A stretch of 64,000 nucleotides of DNA, from positions 12,342 to 76,341 of the forward strand of contig CAJTSD010000011.1 in assembly GCA_910578795.1 (NCBI GenBank), written 5' to 3'. Under the pieces are notes generated by a model. That model was not told where the DNA came from. It made no database searches and saw only the letters and a program-made list of their open reading frames with translations. The translations under genes were made by a program, and so were the position numbers. The DNA is from an uncultured Lachnospiraceae bacterium (GTDB lineage: Bacteria > Bacillota > Clostridia > Lachnospirales > Lachnospiraceae). Positions 33,973 to 41,866 of this stretch are shown here, in pieces; positions within the stretch are counted from its first letter, which is position 1, and every line of letters starts with the position of its first letter.

Positions 33973-34419
33973 ATGAAGATAATTTTGTTAGAGGACGTAA
34001 AATCGGTGGGTAAAAAGGGAGAGCTGGTTGAGCTCAAGGAGGGCTATGCCAGGAATTTCATTCTTCCGAAAAAACTTGGAGTGGAAGCGACAGGCGAAAA
34101 TATGAACAACTTGAAACTCCAAAATCAGAATAAGGAAAAGATTGCAAGGGAACAGCTTGAAGCGGCAAAAGCGCTTGCGGAGGAGCTGGAGAAAATGACA
34201 GTAAACCTTGAAATCAAAGGCGGCGAGGGTGGAAAAACCTTTGGATCTGTTTCTTCCAAAGAAATTGCCAAAGGAGTATCGGATCAGTATGGCAAGGAAA
34301 TCGACAAAAAGAAGATACAGCTTACCGATGCGATTAAAACAGAGGGAACACACGAGGTAACAGTAAAGCTTCACCCCAAAGTGTCAGCAAAGCTTAAGGT
34401 ACACGTCACGGCGGTTTAA
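33973..34419 (+). CDS. rplI: Ribosomal protein bL9
   Basis: Large-subunit protein of 148 residues, with two globular domains joined by a long helix. It has the conserved start MKIILLEDVKSVGKKGELVE and GYARNFILPKKL. The C-terminal domain includes FGSVSSKEIA and ends in VTVKLHPKVSAKL. It lies 20 bases after gdpP and 25 bases before dnaB. Confidence 0.97.
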   Translation: MKIILLEDVKSVGKKGELVELKEGYARNFILPKKLGVEATGENMNNLKLQNQNKEKIAREQLEAAKALAEELEKMTVNLEIKGGEGGKTFGSVSSKEIAKGVSDQYGKEIDKKKIQLTDAIKTEGTHEVTVKLHPKVSAKLKVHVTAV

Positions 34420-34444
34420 AACTGCGTAGGAATGGAGGGTTATC

Positions 34445-35782
34445 ATGCCTGAAATGGACGAGGCGGTTTTAAAAAGAGTCCTGCCTCACAGCATTGAGGC
34501 GGAGCAGTCGGTTATCGGCTCCATGCTAATGGATAAAGAAGCCATTACCATAGCGAGTGATCAGATAAACGGCGATGACTTCTATGGAAAGCAGTATGGC
34601 ATCCTTTTTGACGCAATGGTTGAGCTCAATGATGAAGGAAAGCCGGTTGACTTAGTCACGCTGCAGCAAAGACTCAAGGAAAAAGGCGTGCCGCCTGAGA
34701 TTTATAGTTTAGAGTACATAAGAGATGTAATGGCGGCAGTACCGACATCTGCGAATGTGAAATATTATGCAAAGATTGTAGCGGAAAAATCCGTGCTGCG
34801 AAAGCTAATCAGAGTAAACGAGGAAATTGCCAACAGCTGTTACGCGCAAAATGATACACTGGAAGCGATTCTTGAAACTTCCGAAAAGAGTATTTTTGAC
34901 ATTGTACAAAACCGCAATAACAGTGATTTTGTTCCAATCAGACAGGTTGTTATGAATGCGATGAACATGATTGAGGAGGCTTCCAAAAATCATGGAGCAG
35001 TCACAGGAATTGCGACGGGATTTCTTGATTTGGATTATAAGACGGCAGGCTTGCAGCCTTCGGATTTGATTTTGGTTGCGGCACGTCCTTCCATGGGAAA
35101 AACGGCGTTTGTGTTAAATATTGCGCAGCATGTGGCGCTTCACGAAGATAAGGCAGTTGCAATTTTTTCTTTGGAGATGTCAAAGGAGCAGCTGGTAAAT
35201 CGTCTGCTCTCATTGGAGTCAAAGGTTAATTCGCAGTCAATTCGTACGGGAAACATGAAAGACGATGAGTGGGAGCGCCTGATAGAGGGCGCTGATGCAA
35301 TCGGAAAGTCAAAGCTTTTAATTGATGATACACCAGGAATCAGTTTTGGAGAGCTTCGTTCAAAATGCCGTAAATTTAAGCTGGAACACAATTTGGAGAT
35401 GGTTATAATTGATTATCTGCAGTTGATGACAGGCTCTGGAAAAAATGAGTCCAGGCAGCAGGAAATTTCAGATATATCAAGATCGTTAAAAGCACTGGCA
35501 CGTGAATTGCATGTGCCTGTAGTAGCGTTATCGCAGCTCTCAAGAGCCGTGGAGCAGCGTCCGGATCACCGCCCGATGCTTTCTGACCTTCGAGAGTCGG
35601 GCGCAATTGAGCAGGATGCGGATGTGGTAATGTTTATTTACCGTGACGATTACTATAATAAAGACAGCGAACGGAAAAATGTGGCAGAGATTATTATTGC
35701 CAAGCAGAGAAACGGCGCAATTGGCACAATTAATTTGGCATGGCTGCCGGACTATACGCAGTTTGCCAATCTTGCAAAATAA
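34445..35782 (+). CDS. dnaB: Replicative DNA helicase DnaB
   Basis: Hexameric 5'-3' helicase that unwinds the fork. The 445 residues have the N-terminal DnaG-interaction domain (about 10-115, PHSIEAEQSVIGSMLM), a linker helix, and a RecA-like C-terminal domain. The Walker A is ARPSMGKTAF (about 213-222), Walker B is in MVIIDYLQLM, and ALSQLSRAVEQR and DLRESGAIEQDADV are also present. Size is normal and no intein is present. A terminator at 35856-35880 follows. Confidence 0.97.
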   Translation: MPEMDEAVLKRVLPHSIEAEQSVIGSMLMDKEAITIASDQINGDDFYGKQYGILFDAMVELNDEGKPVDLVTLQQRLKEKGVPPEIYSLEYIRDVMAAVPTSANVKYYAKIVAEKSVLRKLIRVNEEIANSCYAQNDTLEAILETSEKSIFDIVQNRNNSDFVPIRQVVMNAMNMIEEASKNHGAVTGIATGFLDLDYKTAGLQPSDLILVAARPSMGKTAFVLNIAQHVALHEDKAVAIFSLEMSKEQLVNRLLSLESKVNSQSIRTGNMKDDEWERLIEGADAIGKSKLLIDDTPGISFGELRSKCRKFKLEHNLEMVIIDYLQLMTGSGKNESRQQEISDISRSLKALARELHVPVVALSQLSRAVEQRPDHRPMLSDLRESGAIEQDADVVMFIYRDDYYNKDSERKNVAEIIIAKQRNGAIGTINLAWLPDYTQFANLAK

Positions 35783-35855
35783 AACATTAAGAAACACTAA
35801 TGCTGCATAAGACGCAGCCCAAGAGTTTCCAAATGTAAAACGGTTACAAAGTTTA

Positions 35856-35880
35856 GAAAAACGCATAGGACAGCGTTTTT
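35856..35880 (+). terminator. Terminator after dnaB
   Basis: The sequences aaaaacgc and gcgttttt pair around an 8-base loop, ending in Ts. The preceding bases contain gcataagacgc, also seen upstream of uppP near 53463. Confidence 0.65.
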
Positions 35881-35971
35881 CGCAAATAAGCATAGGAATT
35901 CATATTAGACTACGAAAGAGGACATGAACATGGGACATGCCCTCTTTTTCATTTTAGAAAGGAGAGTAGAA

Positions 35972-36793
35972 ATGGTGAAAGAAACATACTTAATTAACGA
36001 GGCTGCAAAAGAGGTTCATGTGGAGGCACATGTACTGAGGTACTGGGAAGAAGAGCTTGATTTACCGATTAAGAGAAATCCGCAGGGACATCGTATTTAT
36101 ACACAGGAGGATATTGACAGATTTCTAAAGATTAAGGGTTTAAAAGACAAAGGTTTGCAGCTTAAGGCAGTTAAGGCAGTTTTGTCGGACAACCCCTTTG
36201 CACAGAAACAGCTTACAAAGATTACAAGATCTGTGGTGGATGCAGAGGAGAATGAGTACGGCGAGAGTCGCCATGATGAAGAGCATCATGATGAAATGCA
36301 TGGTGAATCCGATTCACACGCAAAGAAAAATATGATAGAAATAAAGTCCATAAAGTCGATTATGAAATCAAAGAATGAGGTTTCGGAAATTAAGACACCT
36401 GCGCCGGAAGAACAGACACAGCGCCTCCAATATCTGTTTCAAAAATTAGTCAATGAAGCTGTGGCGGCAAACAATGAGGAGATGATTAACAGGATTGTGG
36501 AACGTATTTCAGAAACGGTTAAGGGCGATGTATGTAAGGAGCTGGATTATCAGTTCCGGTTAATGGAAGAGCGGGATGATGAGCGTGAAACCAACAGATT
36601 GTCGGAGGAAGACAGGCGCAGTGAAGAATACTATAAACGCATTGATGAGCTTTTAAGACAATACAGAGGAAAAGGAAAGCTTCCGAAAGAGTCAAAAACA
36701 ATCAGCTTTCCCCTTGCAAATAAGGAAAAAGAACCAAAGCCGAAAAAGGAATTTCGCCTGTTTAAGAAAACACCGGAAGCAAAATTTCAATAA
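35972..36793 (+). CDS. MerR-type helix-turn-helix protein with coiled-coil tail
   Basis: A 273-residue putative DNA-binding protein. The ATG at 35972 follows agaaaggagag. The longer frame from 35924 would read through that site. Residues 3-72 form a MerR-like winged helix (YLINEAAKEVHVEAHVLRYW, then GHRIYTQEDIDRFL). A His/Glu/Asp-rich linker lies at about 90-125, a helical region at about 145-245, and the tail is Lys/Pro-rich. The arrangement resembles RacA-like or other MerR-derived chromosome-organising proteins, not an effector-binding MerR. The role is not established. It ends at a strong terminator. Confidence 0.75.
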   Translation: MVKETYLINEAAKEVHVEAHVLRYWEEELDLPIKRNPQGHRIYTQEDIDRFLKIKGLKDKGLQLKAVKAVLSDNPFAQKQLTKITRSVVDAEENEYGESRHDEEHHDEMHGESDSHAKKNMIEIKSIKSIMKSKNEVSEIKTPAPEEQTQRLQYLFQKLVNEAVAANNEEMINRIVERISETVKGDVCKELDYQFRLMEERDDERETNRLSEEDRRSEEYYKRIDELLRQYRGKGKLPKESKTISFPLANKEKEPKPKKEFRLFKKTPEAKFQ

Positions 36794-36810
36794 TTACATA
36801 GCGCGATATA

Positions 36811-36850
36811 AAAAGACCACACTTTTATGGTTGAAAGGTGTGGTCTTTTT
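36811..36850 (+). terminator. Terminator after the MerR-like gene
   Basis: The sequences aaaagaccacac and gtgtggtcttttt form a perfect stem with a T run. It also lies just downstream of the minus-strand ferredoxin gene, so it may serve both directions. Confidence 0.88.
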
Positions 36851-36876
36851 ACACATGAAATATGTTTTGTATTTGA

Positions 36877-37047
36877 TTATGCCTGAGAGATTGATCCTGT
36901 GGGGCAGGCACCTGCACAGGAACCGCAATCGATGCACTTGTCTGCGTCGATTTCAAACTTGCCATCCCCCATGCTGATTGCGCCTACAGGGCACTGAGCC
37001 TCACATGCTCCACAGCAGACACATGCATCTGAAATTACGTATGCCAT
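36877..37047 (-). CDS. Ferredoxin, 2[4Fe-4S]
   Basis: A 56-residue clostridial ferredoxin read on the minus strand, too short for routine gene finding. It begins MAYVISDACVCCGACEAQCP and carries two full CxxCxxCxxxCP clusters (Cys9/12/15/19 and Cys38/41/44/48). The ATG follows ggaggaaatt. It carries low-potential electrons for enzymes such as hydrogenase or pyruvate:ferredoxin oxidoreductase. It lies 205 bases downstream of pflA on the same strand, and could supply the electron PflA needs for radical generation (inference). Confidence 0.95.
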   Translation of the reverse strand: MAYVISDACVCCGACEAQCPVGAISMGDGKFEIDADKCIDCGSCAGACPTGSISQA

Positions 37048-37096
37048 AATAATTTCCTCCTTATATTATATTAATCCTACATGCTGTATACAGCCC

Positions 37097-37160
37097 GCAA
37101 ATTTGGGCATCAGCACAAATTTGCCGTTTGAAAAAACTGCTATATATGGTTTTTTCAAAC
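37097..37160. repeat. Two-hairpin intergenic repeat (copy 1)
   Basis: The first hairpin is gcaaattt...aaatttgc, the second gtttgaaaaaac...gttttttcaaac. The arrangement matches the copy at 39102-39158, and the first hairpin recurs at 60072-60104. It lies between pflA and the ferredoxin gene. Confidence 0.6.
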
Positions 37161-37252
37161 TAATCGCACATGAAAAGTAATTGATAAATACTTGTCAATA
37201 CAGATATTGTAATATAAAATACCTTCAAATACAAGGAGAAATACATAAAAAT

Positions 37253-38017
37253 TTAATTTTCGTTCACAGGCATGCCGCGTCGCTCTTTAATTCCGTTGAG
37301 AATATATTGCTTTAACTCGGGAACCTTGCTTTTATCCATATCGGGGACGCCTTCAAGACGATATTCCATGCCGAGCTCTTTGTATTTTTTCTTGCCCATT
37401 GTATGGTAAGGAAGCACGTCAAGCGCTTTGAGGTTTTTCAGCCCTCCGATAAAATAACCCAGTCTGTGTAAATCATCGGGATTGTCAGTAATTCCAGGAA
37501 CAACAACGTGACGAATCCACATATCTACGCCTTTTTTGTCAAGATACTCGGCAAATGCAAGAATGCCTTCGTTTGGCTGTTTTACAAGTTCTTTGTGCTT
37601 TTCGGGATCAATGTGCTTGATATCGAGCATTACAAGGTTTGTTACCTCACAGAGCTTGTCAAGCTTTGCAAGCCATTCAGGATTGTTGCCAGGCTTATAG
37701 GCAATGCCTGAAGTATCAAGACAGGTGTGAATGCCGCGCGCACGTGCCTTTGTAAAAAGATCAAGCAAAAAGTCTATCTGCATCAGCGGTTCCCCACCTG
37801 TGACGGTGATACCGCCTTCACGATAAAAGGGCTTATTACGCTCATAATTTTCAAGGATTTCCTCTGGCTCCATCAGCGTTCCTGCATTCATTTCCCATGT
37901 ATCAGGATTGTGACAGTAAGCACAACGCATCGGACAGCCCTGTACAAAAACAACATAACGCACGCCCGGACCGTCAACCGTTCCAAAAGATTCCAGTGAA
38001 TGTATTCTTCCTTTCAT
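37253..38017 (-). CDS. pflA: Pyruvate formate-lyase activating enzyme (radical SAM)
   Basis: Uses a [4Fe-4S] cluster and S-adenosylmethionine to create the glycyl radical on PFL. The 254 residues have SFGTVDGPGVRYVVFVQGCP, the radical SAM motif CPMRCAYCHNPDTW (CxxxCxxC at about 28-35) and GGEPLMQ (about 78-84). Length is standard (E. coli PflA 246). Its target here would be the separate 79-residue radical subunit. It is about 13 kb from the pfl genes, on the other strand. The ATG follows tggaggtaat. Confidence 0.94.
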   Translation of the reverse strand: MKGRIHSLESFGTVDGPGVRYVVFVQGCPMRCAYCHNPDTWEMNAGTLMEPEEILENYERNKPFYREGGITVTGGEPLMQIDFLLDLFTKARARGIHTCLDTSGIAYKPGNNPEWLAKLDKLCEVTNLVMLDIKHIDPEKHKELVKQPNEGILAFAEYLDKKGVDMWIRHVVVPGITDNPDDLHRLGYFIGGLKNLKALDVLPYHTMGKKKYKELGMEYRLEGVPDMDKSKVPELKQYILNGIKERRGMPVNEN

Positions 38018-38156
38018 ATTTTCCCATTACCTCCATTTTCTGCAATATATATACATTATACCCTATATTAAAATAAAAACGATAGAAAAATTAAAAATAA
38101 TAAAAAAAGGAGACTTTGAATTTGCCTCCTTTCTTTGTCCTACTTTATTTCAATAT

Positions 38157-39032
38157 TCAGTTTGCCATGATTTCATCGATATTTGTAATAATGCTTTGTA
38201 AAGTATTGGTGATGTCCGTATCAATCTGATATTTAATCAGTTCGCTTAGAATCCTTTTTGCCTTTATGGTATCATAGGTTTCAAGTGCGTTAAATGCTTC
38301 CTGAAGCTGTTCGCCCCAGCGCTTAAAGGTCATCGGATTATCTAATCCTAGTGAGTTGATGTACTCAAAAAGGATGCCGTAAACCTCATCAAGCTCAAAG
38401 GAAAGCTTTTCCCAATTAGCGCGAACAATATCCAAACTGCCTGCATAAGCTTCTATTTCATGGAAAAAGGCAGTGTCAGTGAGATTTGCAATCCCAAGCT
38501 CATTTGCCTTAATTCTCAAAGCGCGAGCCTTGCTGCCATATTGAAAAAGTGTATCAGGCTGCATCAGGTCAAAAAGTGCGTCCTCAAGCTCATCGCTTTC
38601 TCCCAAGAAAGAGAGTACAAGCTGATTGTATGCGTCAATATTTCCACCAAGCCGTTTCAATGCACTGTCAACGTCAATTCCATTTTTGACCAAATAGCGC
38701 ATTCGAATCTGACAATCACTTAAAAAAGTGTCAGGAAATTCCTGCTGCAGGTTGTCAATTGCTTTTTTTGCATGAAAAGCCATCATCGCAATCTGCTGTT
38801 TTTTCGCAAAAGCTCCTGCTTTTTTGTGATAGTAGGCAACCACAAGTATTAGTACAAGAGCAGAAGGAAGCATTCCTAAAAGTGTCCAAAGAGCCTGTGT
38901 AGGAAGGAGATCTAGGGCGCATAAAATGCTGATCAATAAGGACATTCCTGCTATAAAGCTAAGCCAAACAAAAACAGATTTGTTTACGAGCTGCCTGATT
39001 TCTTCCAATATTCGGTTGTAATTGTACTCCAT
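38157..39032 (-). CDS. Membrane protein with a degenerate HPt-like domain
   Basis: A 291-residue protein with two hydrophobic segments (about 20-40 and 48-67). A helical region at about 117-215 reads like a histidine phosphotransfer (HPt) domain: GIDVDSALKRLGGNIDAYNQLVLSFL-type opening, then the ARALRIKANELG helix. In true HPt domains the equivalent of position 170 is the phosphorylated His (AHxLKG). Here it is Arg170. This suggests a pseudo-HPt that binds a receiver or kinase without relaying phosphate. The assignment is by pattern and is tentative. It is a single-gene unit. Confidence 0.55.
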   Translation of the reverse strand: MEYNYNRILEEIRQLVNKSVFVWLSFIAGMSLLISILCALDLLPTQALWTLLGMLPSALVLILVVAYYHKKAGAFAKKQQIAMMAFHAKKAIDNLQQEFPDTFLSDCQIRMRYLVKNGIDVDSALKRLGGNIDAYNQLVLSFLGESDELEDALFDLMQPDTLFQYGSKARALRIKANELGIANLTDTAFFHEIEAYAGSLDIVRANWEKLSFELDEVYGILFEYINSLGLDNPMTFKRWGEQLQEAFNALETYDTIKAKRILSELIKYQIDTDITNTLQSIITNIDEIMAN

Positions 39033-39101
39033 TGTATCCCTCCGGTAGAAAAATTATGCTGTCATTTTCCTTCATCAATAACCCTTATTCTTGCCGGTAC
39101 T

Positions 39102-39158
39102 TGCGAATTTGTGCCTCTGCACAAATTTGCCGATTGAAAAATCTTTGATTTTTCAATC
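39102..39158. repeat. Two-hairpin intergenic repeat (copy 2)
   Basis: The sequences gaatttgtgc/gcacaaatt and gattgaaaaatc/gatttttcaatc form two adjacent stems, matching the layout at 37097-37160. It is in the 327-base gap 39033-39359, which otherwise shows no gene or clear promoter. Confidence 0.6.
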
Positions 39159-39359
39159 AATACTCCCTAAAATCATTCGATAGAACTATCTTACCACACT
39201 TTGTTCGTGGATAAAAGTCTAAATTTGTGTTCAGACAAAAGTGAAACGGGTTTGTAAGTTCTTATGTAACTGAAATCTTTAGTGCACTAAAGCAAGTGTG
39301 GATAAAACGGAAAAACACAAGATGTTGTGGTTTTGGTTATCCACAAGAATGGGTACAAA

Positions 39360-39917
39360 TCAACTTCGTTTTGTGTGAATCAGTGAGGGAATTCTTTTCA
39401 GCATTGTCAGCGCAAAGAACAAAATCATCGTGTCAAGCGGAAGCATGACCGCATTTTTGATAATCCGCGCGGGAAGAAGGACAAAAAATCCTTTTCCGTA
39501 GAGCATGGAAATCCAAAGTGTGTTGAAAAAGCAGTTGACAACCAGCTTGGTAACAAGCTCCGCGGTTGCAATGCGCCATAGCTTTACGGGTTTTCTATAT
39601 AGAAAAGAACCGTAAATTACGCCCGCGAGCATTGCGTCGAAGGTAAAGCCGAAGAAAAACGGACCGCTCGGTTTAATCAGGTATTTCAAAATGTCGAGTA
39701 TACCGCCGAAAATTGAGCCGACAACGGGACCGAACAGAAACTCAATGATGCGGTTTGGGATACCGGAAAAGCCAATACGGATATACGGACCGACATCAAT
39801 GCTTGCAACATAACTTAATACGACGGCAAGCGCTGCCATAAGCCCGCAGACGACAAGGTTTTGAGTGATTTTGAGCTGGTTCATAGAATCGAGATAGAAC
39901 TGTTTGATTTTTTGCAT
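39360..39917 (-). CDS. folT: Folate ECF transporter substrate-binding component
   Basis: The S component (about six membrane helices, 185 residues) that captures folate and docks on a shared ECF energising module (not in this window). It shows LVVCGLMAALAVVLSY, a GFSGIPNRI loop and GPVVGSIFGG...DILKYLI, typical of FolT. Assignment is strengthened by the tetrahydrofolate riboswitch directly upstream. The ATG follows gtggaggcg. Confidence 0.93.
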   Translation of the reverse strand: MQKIKQFYLDSMNQLKITQNLVVCGLMAALAVVLSYVASIDVGPYIRIGFSGIPNRIIEFLFGPVVGSIFGGILDILKYLIKPSGPFFFGFTFDAMLAGVIYGSFLYRKPVKLWRIATAELVTKLVVNCFFNTLWISMLYGKGFFVLLPARIIKNAVMLPLDTMILFFALTMLKRIPSLIHTKRS

Positions 39918-39970
39918 AAAAAAACGCCTCCACTAATGCAGCGAGACCGAAAACTACACAAAAATATGTA

Positions 39971-40091
39971 GCAGCGGGATGCGAACCTCGTACCGCAAAG
40001 CAAAGCTTGCCAAGGCAAAGCTTCATGGCTTTTTCGTCCCTGTGACAACTCCCTGTTCACAAGGCACTTAACGCACGCGATTCTACTCTGC
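39971..40091 (-). promoter_or_regulatory. Tetrahydrofolate (THF) riboswitch upstream of folT
   Basis: Read on the minus strand, the segment begins GCAGAGTAGAATCGCG and has the diagnostic GCGTTAAGTG. It then has a ccttgtga/tcacaggg stem, GACGAA, and the 3' part GGTTCGCATCCCGCTGC, whose last bases close stem P1 with the first. This is the known THF-I arrangement. A peripheral stem is lengthened by aagctt.gcc/ggcaagctt. A small stem (39953-39970) lies between it and the ribosome binding site. It probably turns folT off when folate is plentiful. Confidence 0.88.
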
Positions 40092-40280
40092 ATGAATAAA
40101 TTTACATAATATGTTACGAAAAAACTATACAACAATTTGGAAGGTTTGTAAACAGGTTTTTGGAAAAACAGGAAAAAATAAAAAAATTAGGTTGCGCGAA
40201 CTGGTGTTTGCGTGATATGATGTTGTTGAACGGAAATGAATTACCGGGGCTGAGTGTGTATTAGGGAGAGGAACAAAGGA

Positions 40281-40739
40281 ATGACGGGGAATACGATTGA
40301 AATGATTGCTGCCATACTTGTGGGAATTGTGCTTACCGTGGCAGTGGGGGCAGTGCTTTGCGGGCGGTTTCGCAGGAATGCGCGGGCACATGCATTGGAT
40401 CATATGGAGGGATTGGAGTTTGAGTATTACTGCGCGGATTTGCTTGCGGCAAACGGATTTATCGAGGTGGAGGTCACGAAAGGGAGCGGGGATTACGGCA
40501 TTGACATTTTGGCGGAAAAAGACGGCGTGACGTATGCGGTGCAGTGTAAGCGGTATACGGGACTGGTGGGTGTGAAGGCAGTGCAGGAGGCGTATGCCGG
40601 CCGTGATTATTATGACAGAATGGTAGGCGCGGTGATGACGAATCAATATTTCACGAAGCCTGCTGCGGAGGCGGCACGAAAGCTTAAGATTTTGATGTGG
40701 GACAGGGATTATATTGAATTTTTGGAGGAAAAAGCGTGA
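40281..40739 (+). CDS. Membrane-anchored Mrr-type endonuclease-like protein
   Basis: A 152-residue protein. The ATG at 40281 is spaced correctly from agggagagg. An upstream GTG frame covers that site. One membrane segment (about 6-28) precedes a PD-(D/E)XK nuclease fold of the Mrr_cat family. The catalytic pattern GSGDYGIDIL...QCKRY gives Asp and Glu/Gln-x-Lys positions. These proteins are common beside housekeeping genes and their DNA target is unknown. The ylmH gene begins 31 bases later. Confidence 0.8.
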   Translation: MTGNTIEMIAAILVGIVLTVAVGAVLCGRFRRNARAHALDHMEGLEFEYYCADLLAANGFIEVEVTKGSGDYGIDILAEKDGVTYAVQCKRYTGLVGVKAVQEAYAGRDYYDRMVGAVMTNQYFTKPAAEAARKLKILMWDRDYIEFLEEKA

Positions 40740-40769
40740 AGAGGATTTGCTGGGCGTGGGAGGTGCGAT

Positions 40770-41528
40770 ATGGATGCTGATGAAATATTGTTTAAAAAGC
40801 GGCTTGCGGAGCTTGCGAATAAGGCGTATACGGACAGCCGGTATTTGTTTACAGGCTTTTTGTCGCTTGCGGAGTTAAATTGTTATTATCAGATGGAGCG
40901 GGAGCTTTCGTATGTTCCGGTGACGGTTTTTGGCGGAACGGCTGAGTGCGAGCGGGTAATGTTGCGGTTTGGGGACGAGGCGCTTTGCGGCTATGAGGAG
41001 CCGTTTCCGATTGCGTGTGTGGAAATTGCACCGCTTGTTGAAAAGTTTGGGGAGGAGCTGACCCATAGGGATTATTTGGGGGCGCTGATGAATTTGGGGA
41101 TTGAGCGCGCCACGCTTGGGGATATTGTGATTGTGGGAAAGCATGCGTTTTTGTTTTGCACGCAGAAGATGTCCTCTTATATTATAGAGGCGTTGGATAA
41201 GGTACGGCATACGAGTGTGCGGTGCGGGATTGCGGTGCAGGCGCCCGAAAGCACTGTCACGAGGCTGGAGCGGAAGACGTTTCAGGTGAATGCAGCGCGG
41301 GCGGACAGTGTGATTGCCAAGTTGTACAATCTGTCGCGCAGTGAGAGCGTGGAGCTGTTTCGGGCGAAGAAGGTGTTTGTGAACGGCAGGCTGAATGAGA
41401 ATAACAGCGGTCAGCTCAAGCCAAAGGACAAGGTGTCGGTACGGGGATATGGACGGTTTGCGTTTGTAGGGATTTCGGGGGAAACCCGCAAGGGGAAACT
41501 GAATGTGGAGACAGATGTGTATTGCTGA
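40770..41528 (+). CDS. ylmH: YlmH family S4-domain RNA-binding protein
   Basis: Cytoplasmic RNA-binding protein linked to ribosome quality control and cell-division clusters. The 252 residues have the N-terminal YlmH domain (about 5-175, FTGFLSLAE at the start, LGDI near 113), and an S4 domain (about 180-235, ARADSVIAKLYNLSRSES, FVNGRL). The ATG follows gggaggtgcg. It is likely co-transcribed with the Mrr-like gene. Confidence 0.88.
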   Translation: MDADEILFKKRLAELANKAYTDSRYLFTGFLSLAELNCYYQMERELSYVPVTVFGGTAECERVMLRFGDEALCGYEEPFPIACVEIAPLVEKFGEELTHRDYLGALMNLGIERATLGDIVIVGKHAFLFCTQKMSSYIIEALDKVRHTSVRCGIAVQAPESTVTRLERKTFQVNAARADSVIAKLYNLSRSESVELFRAKKVFVNGRLNENNSGQLKPKDKVSVRGYGRFAFVGISGETRKGKLNVETDVYC

Positions 41529-41568
41529 TTTTGGTGTTTGCCGTCTTTTGGCTAATGGCATATTTAGC

Positions 41569-41718
41569 GTTACTGTTCAGACAGGACTTCGCATTTATTG
41601 CGAGGTCCGTAAGAAAACGTTTCGCTTGTGAGTAAAAATCCATTTGCGCAACGAACTTGTTCGTTTTGCAATTTTTGCATGGATTTTTACCTGTTACTGG
41701 AATGGAGTGAACAGTAAC
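41569..41718. repeat. 150-base intergenic element with terminal inverted repeats
   Basis: The ends gttactgttca (41569-41579) and tgaacagtaac (41708-41718) are perfect inverted repeats. The interior holds caggact...aggtccgt and a gcatgg.tttttacctgttac block shared with the element at 44172-44308. It has no reading frame. It lies between ylmH and the kinase gene. Confidence 0.65.
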
Positions 41719-41866
41719 TATTTTGCAATAGAAAAGCTGAATTGGCGGTAAAAGCTGTTGCATTCATTTTCTATAGTTGATATAATAGGGGCAGAGTGTG
41801 ACAGATATTTTGTGCATAATGGCAAAATGTTTGTGAAAAATATAACAAATAGGAGGTTAAAATTTT

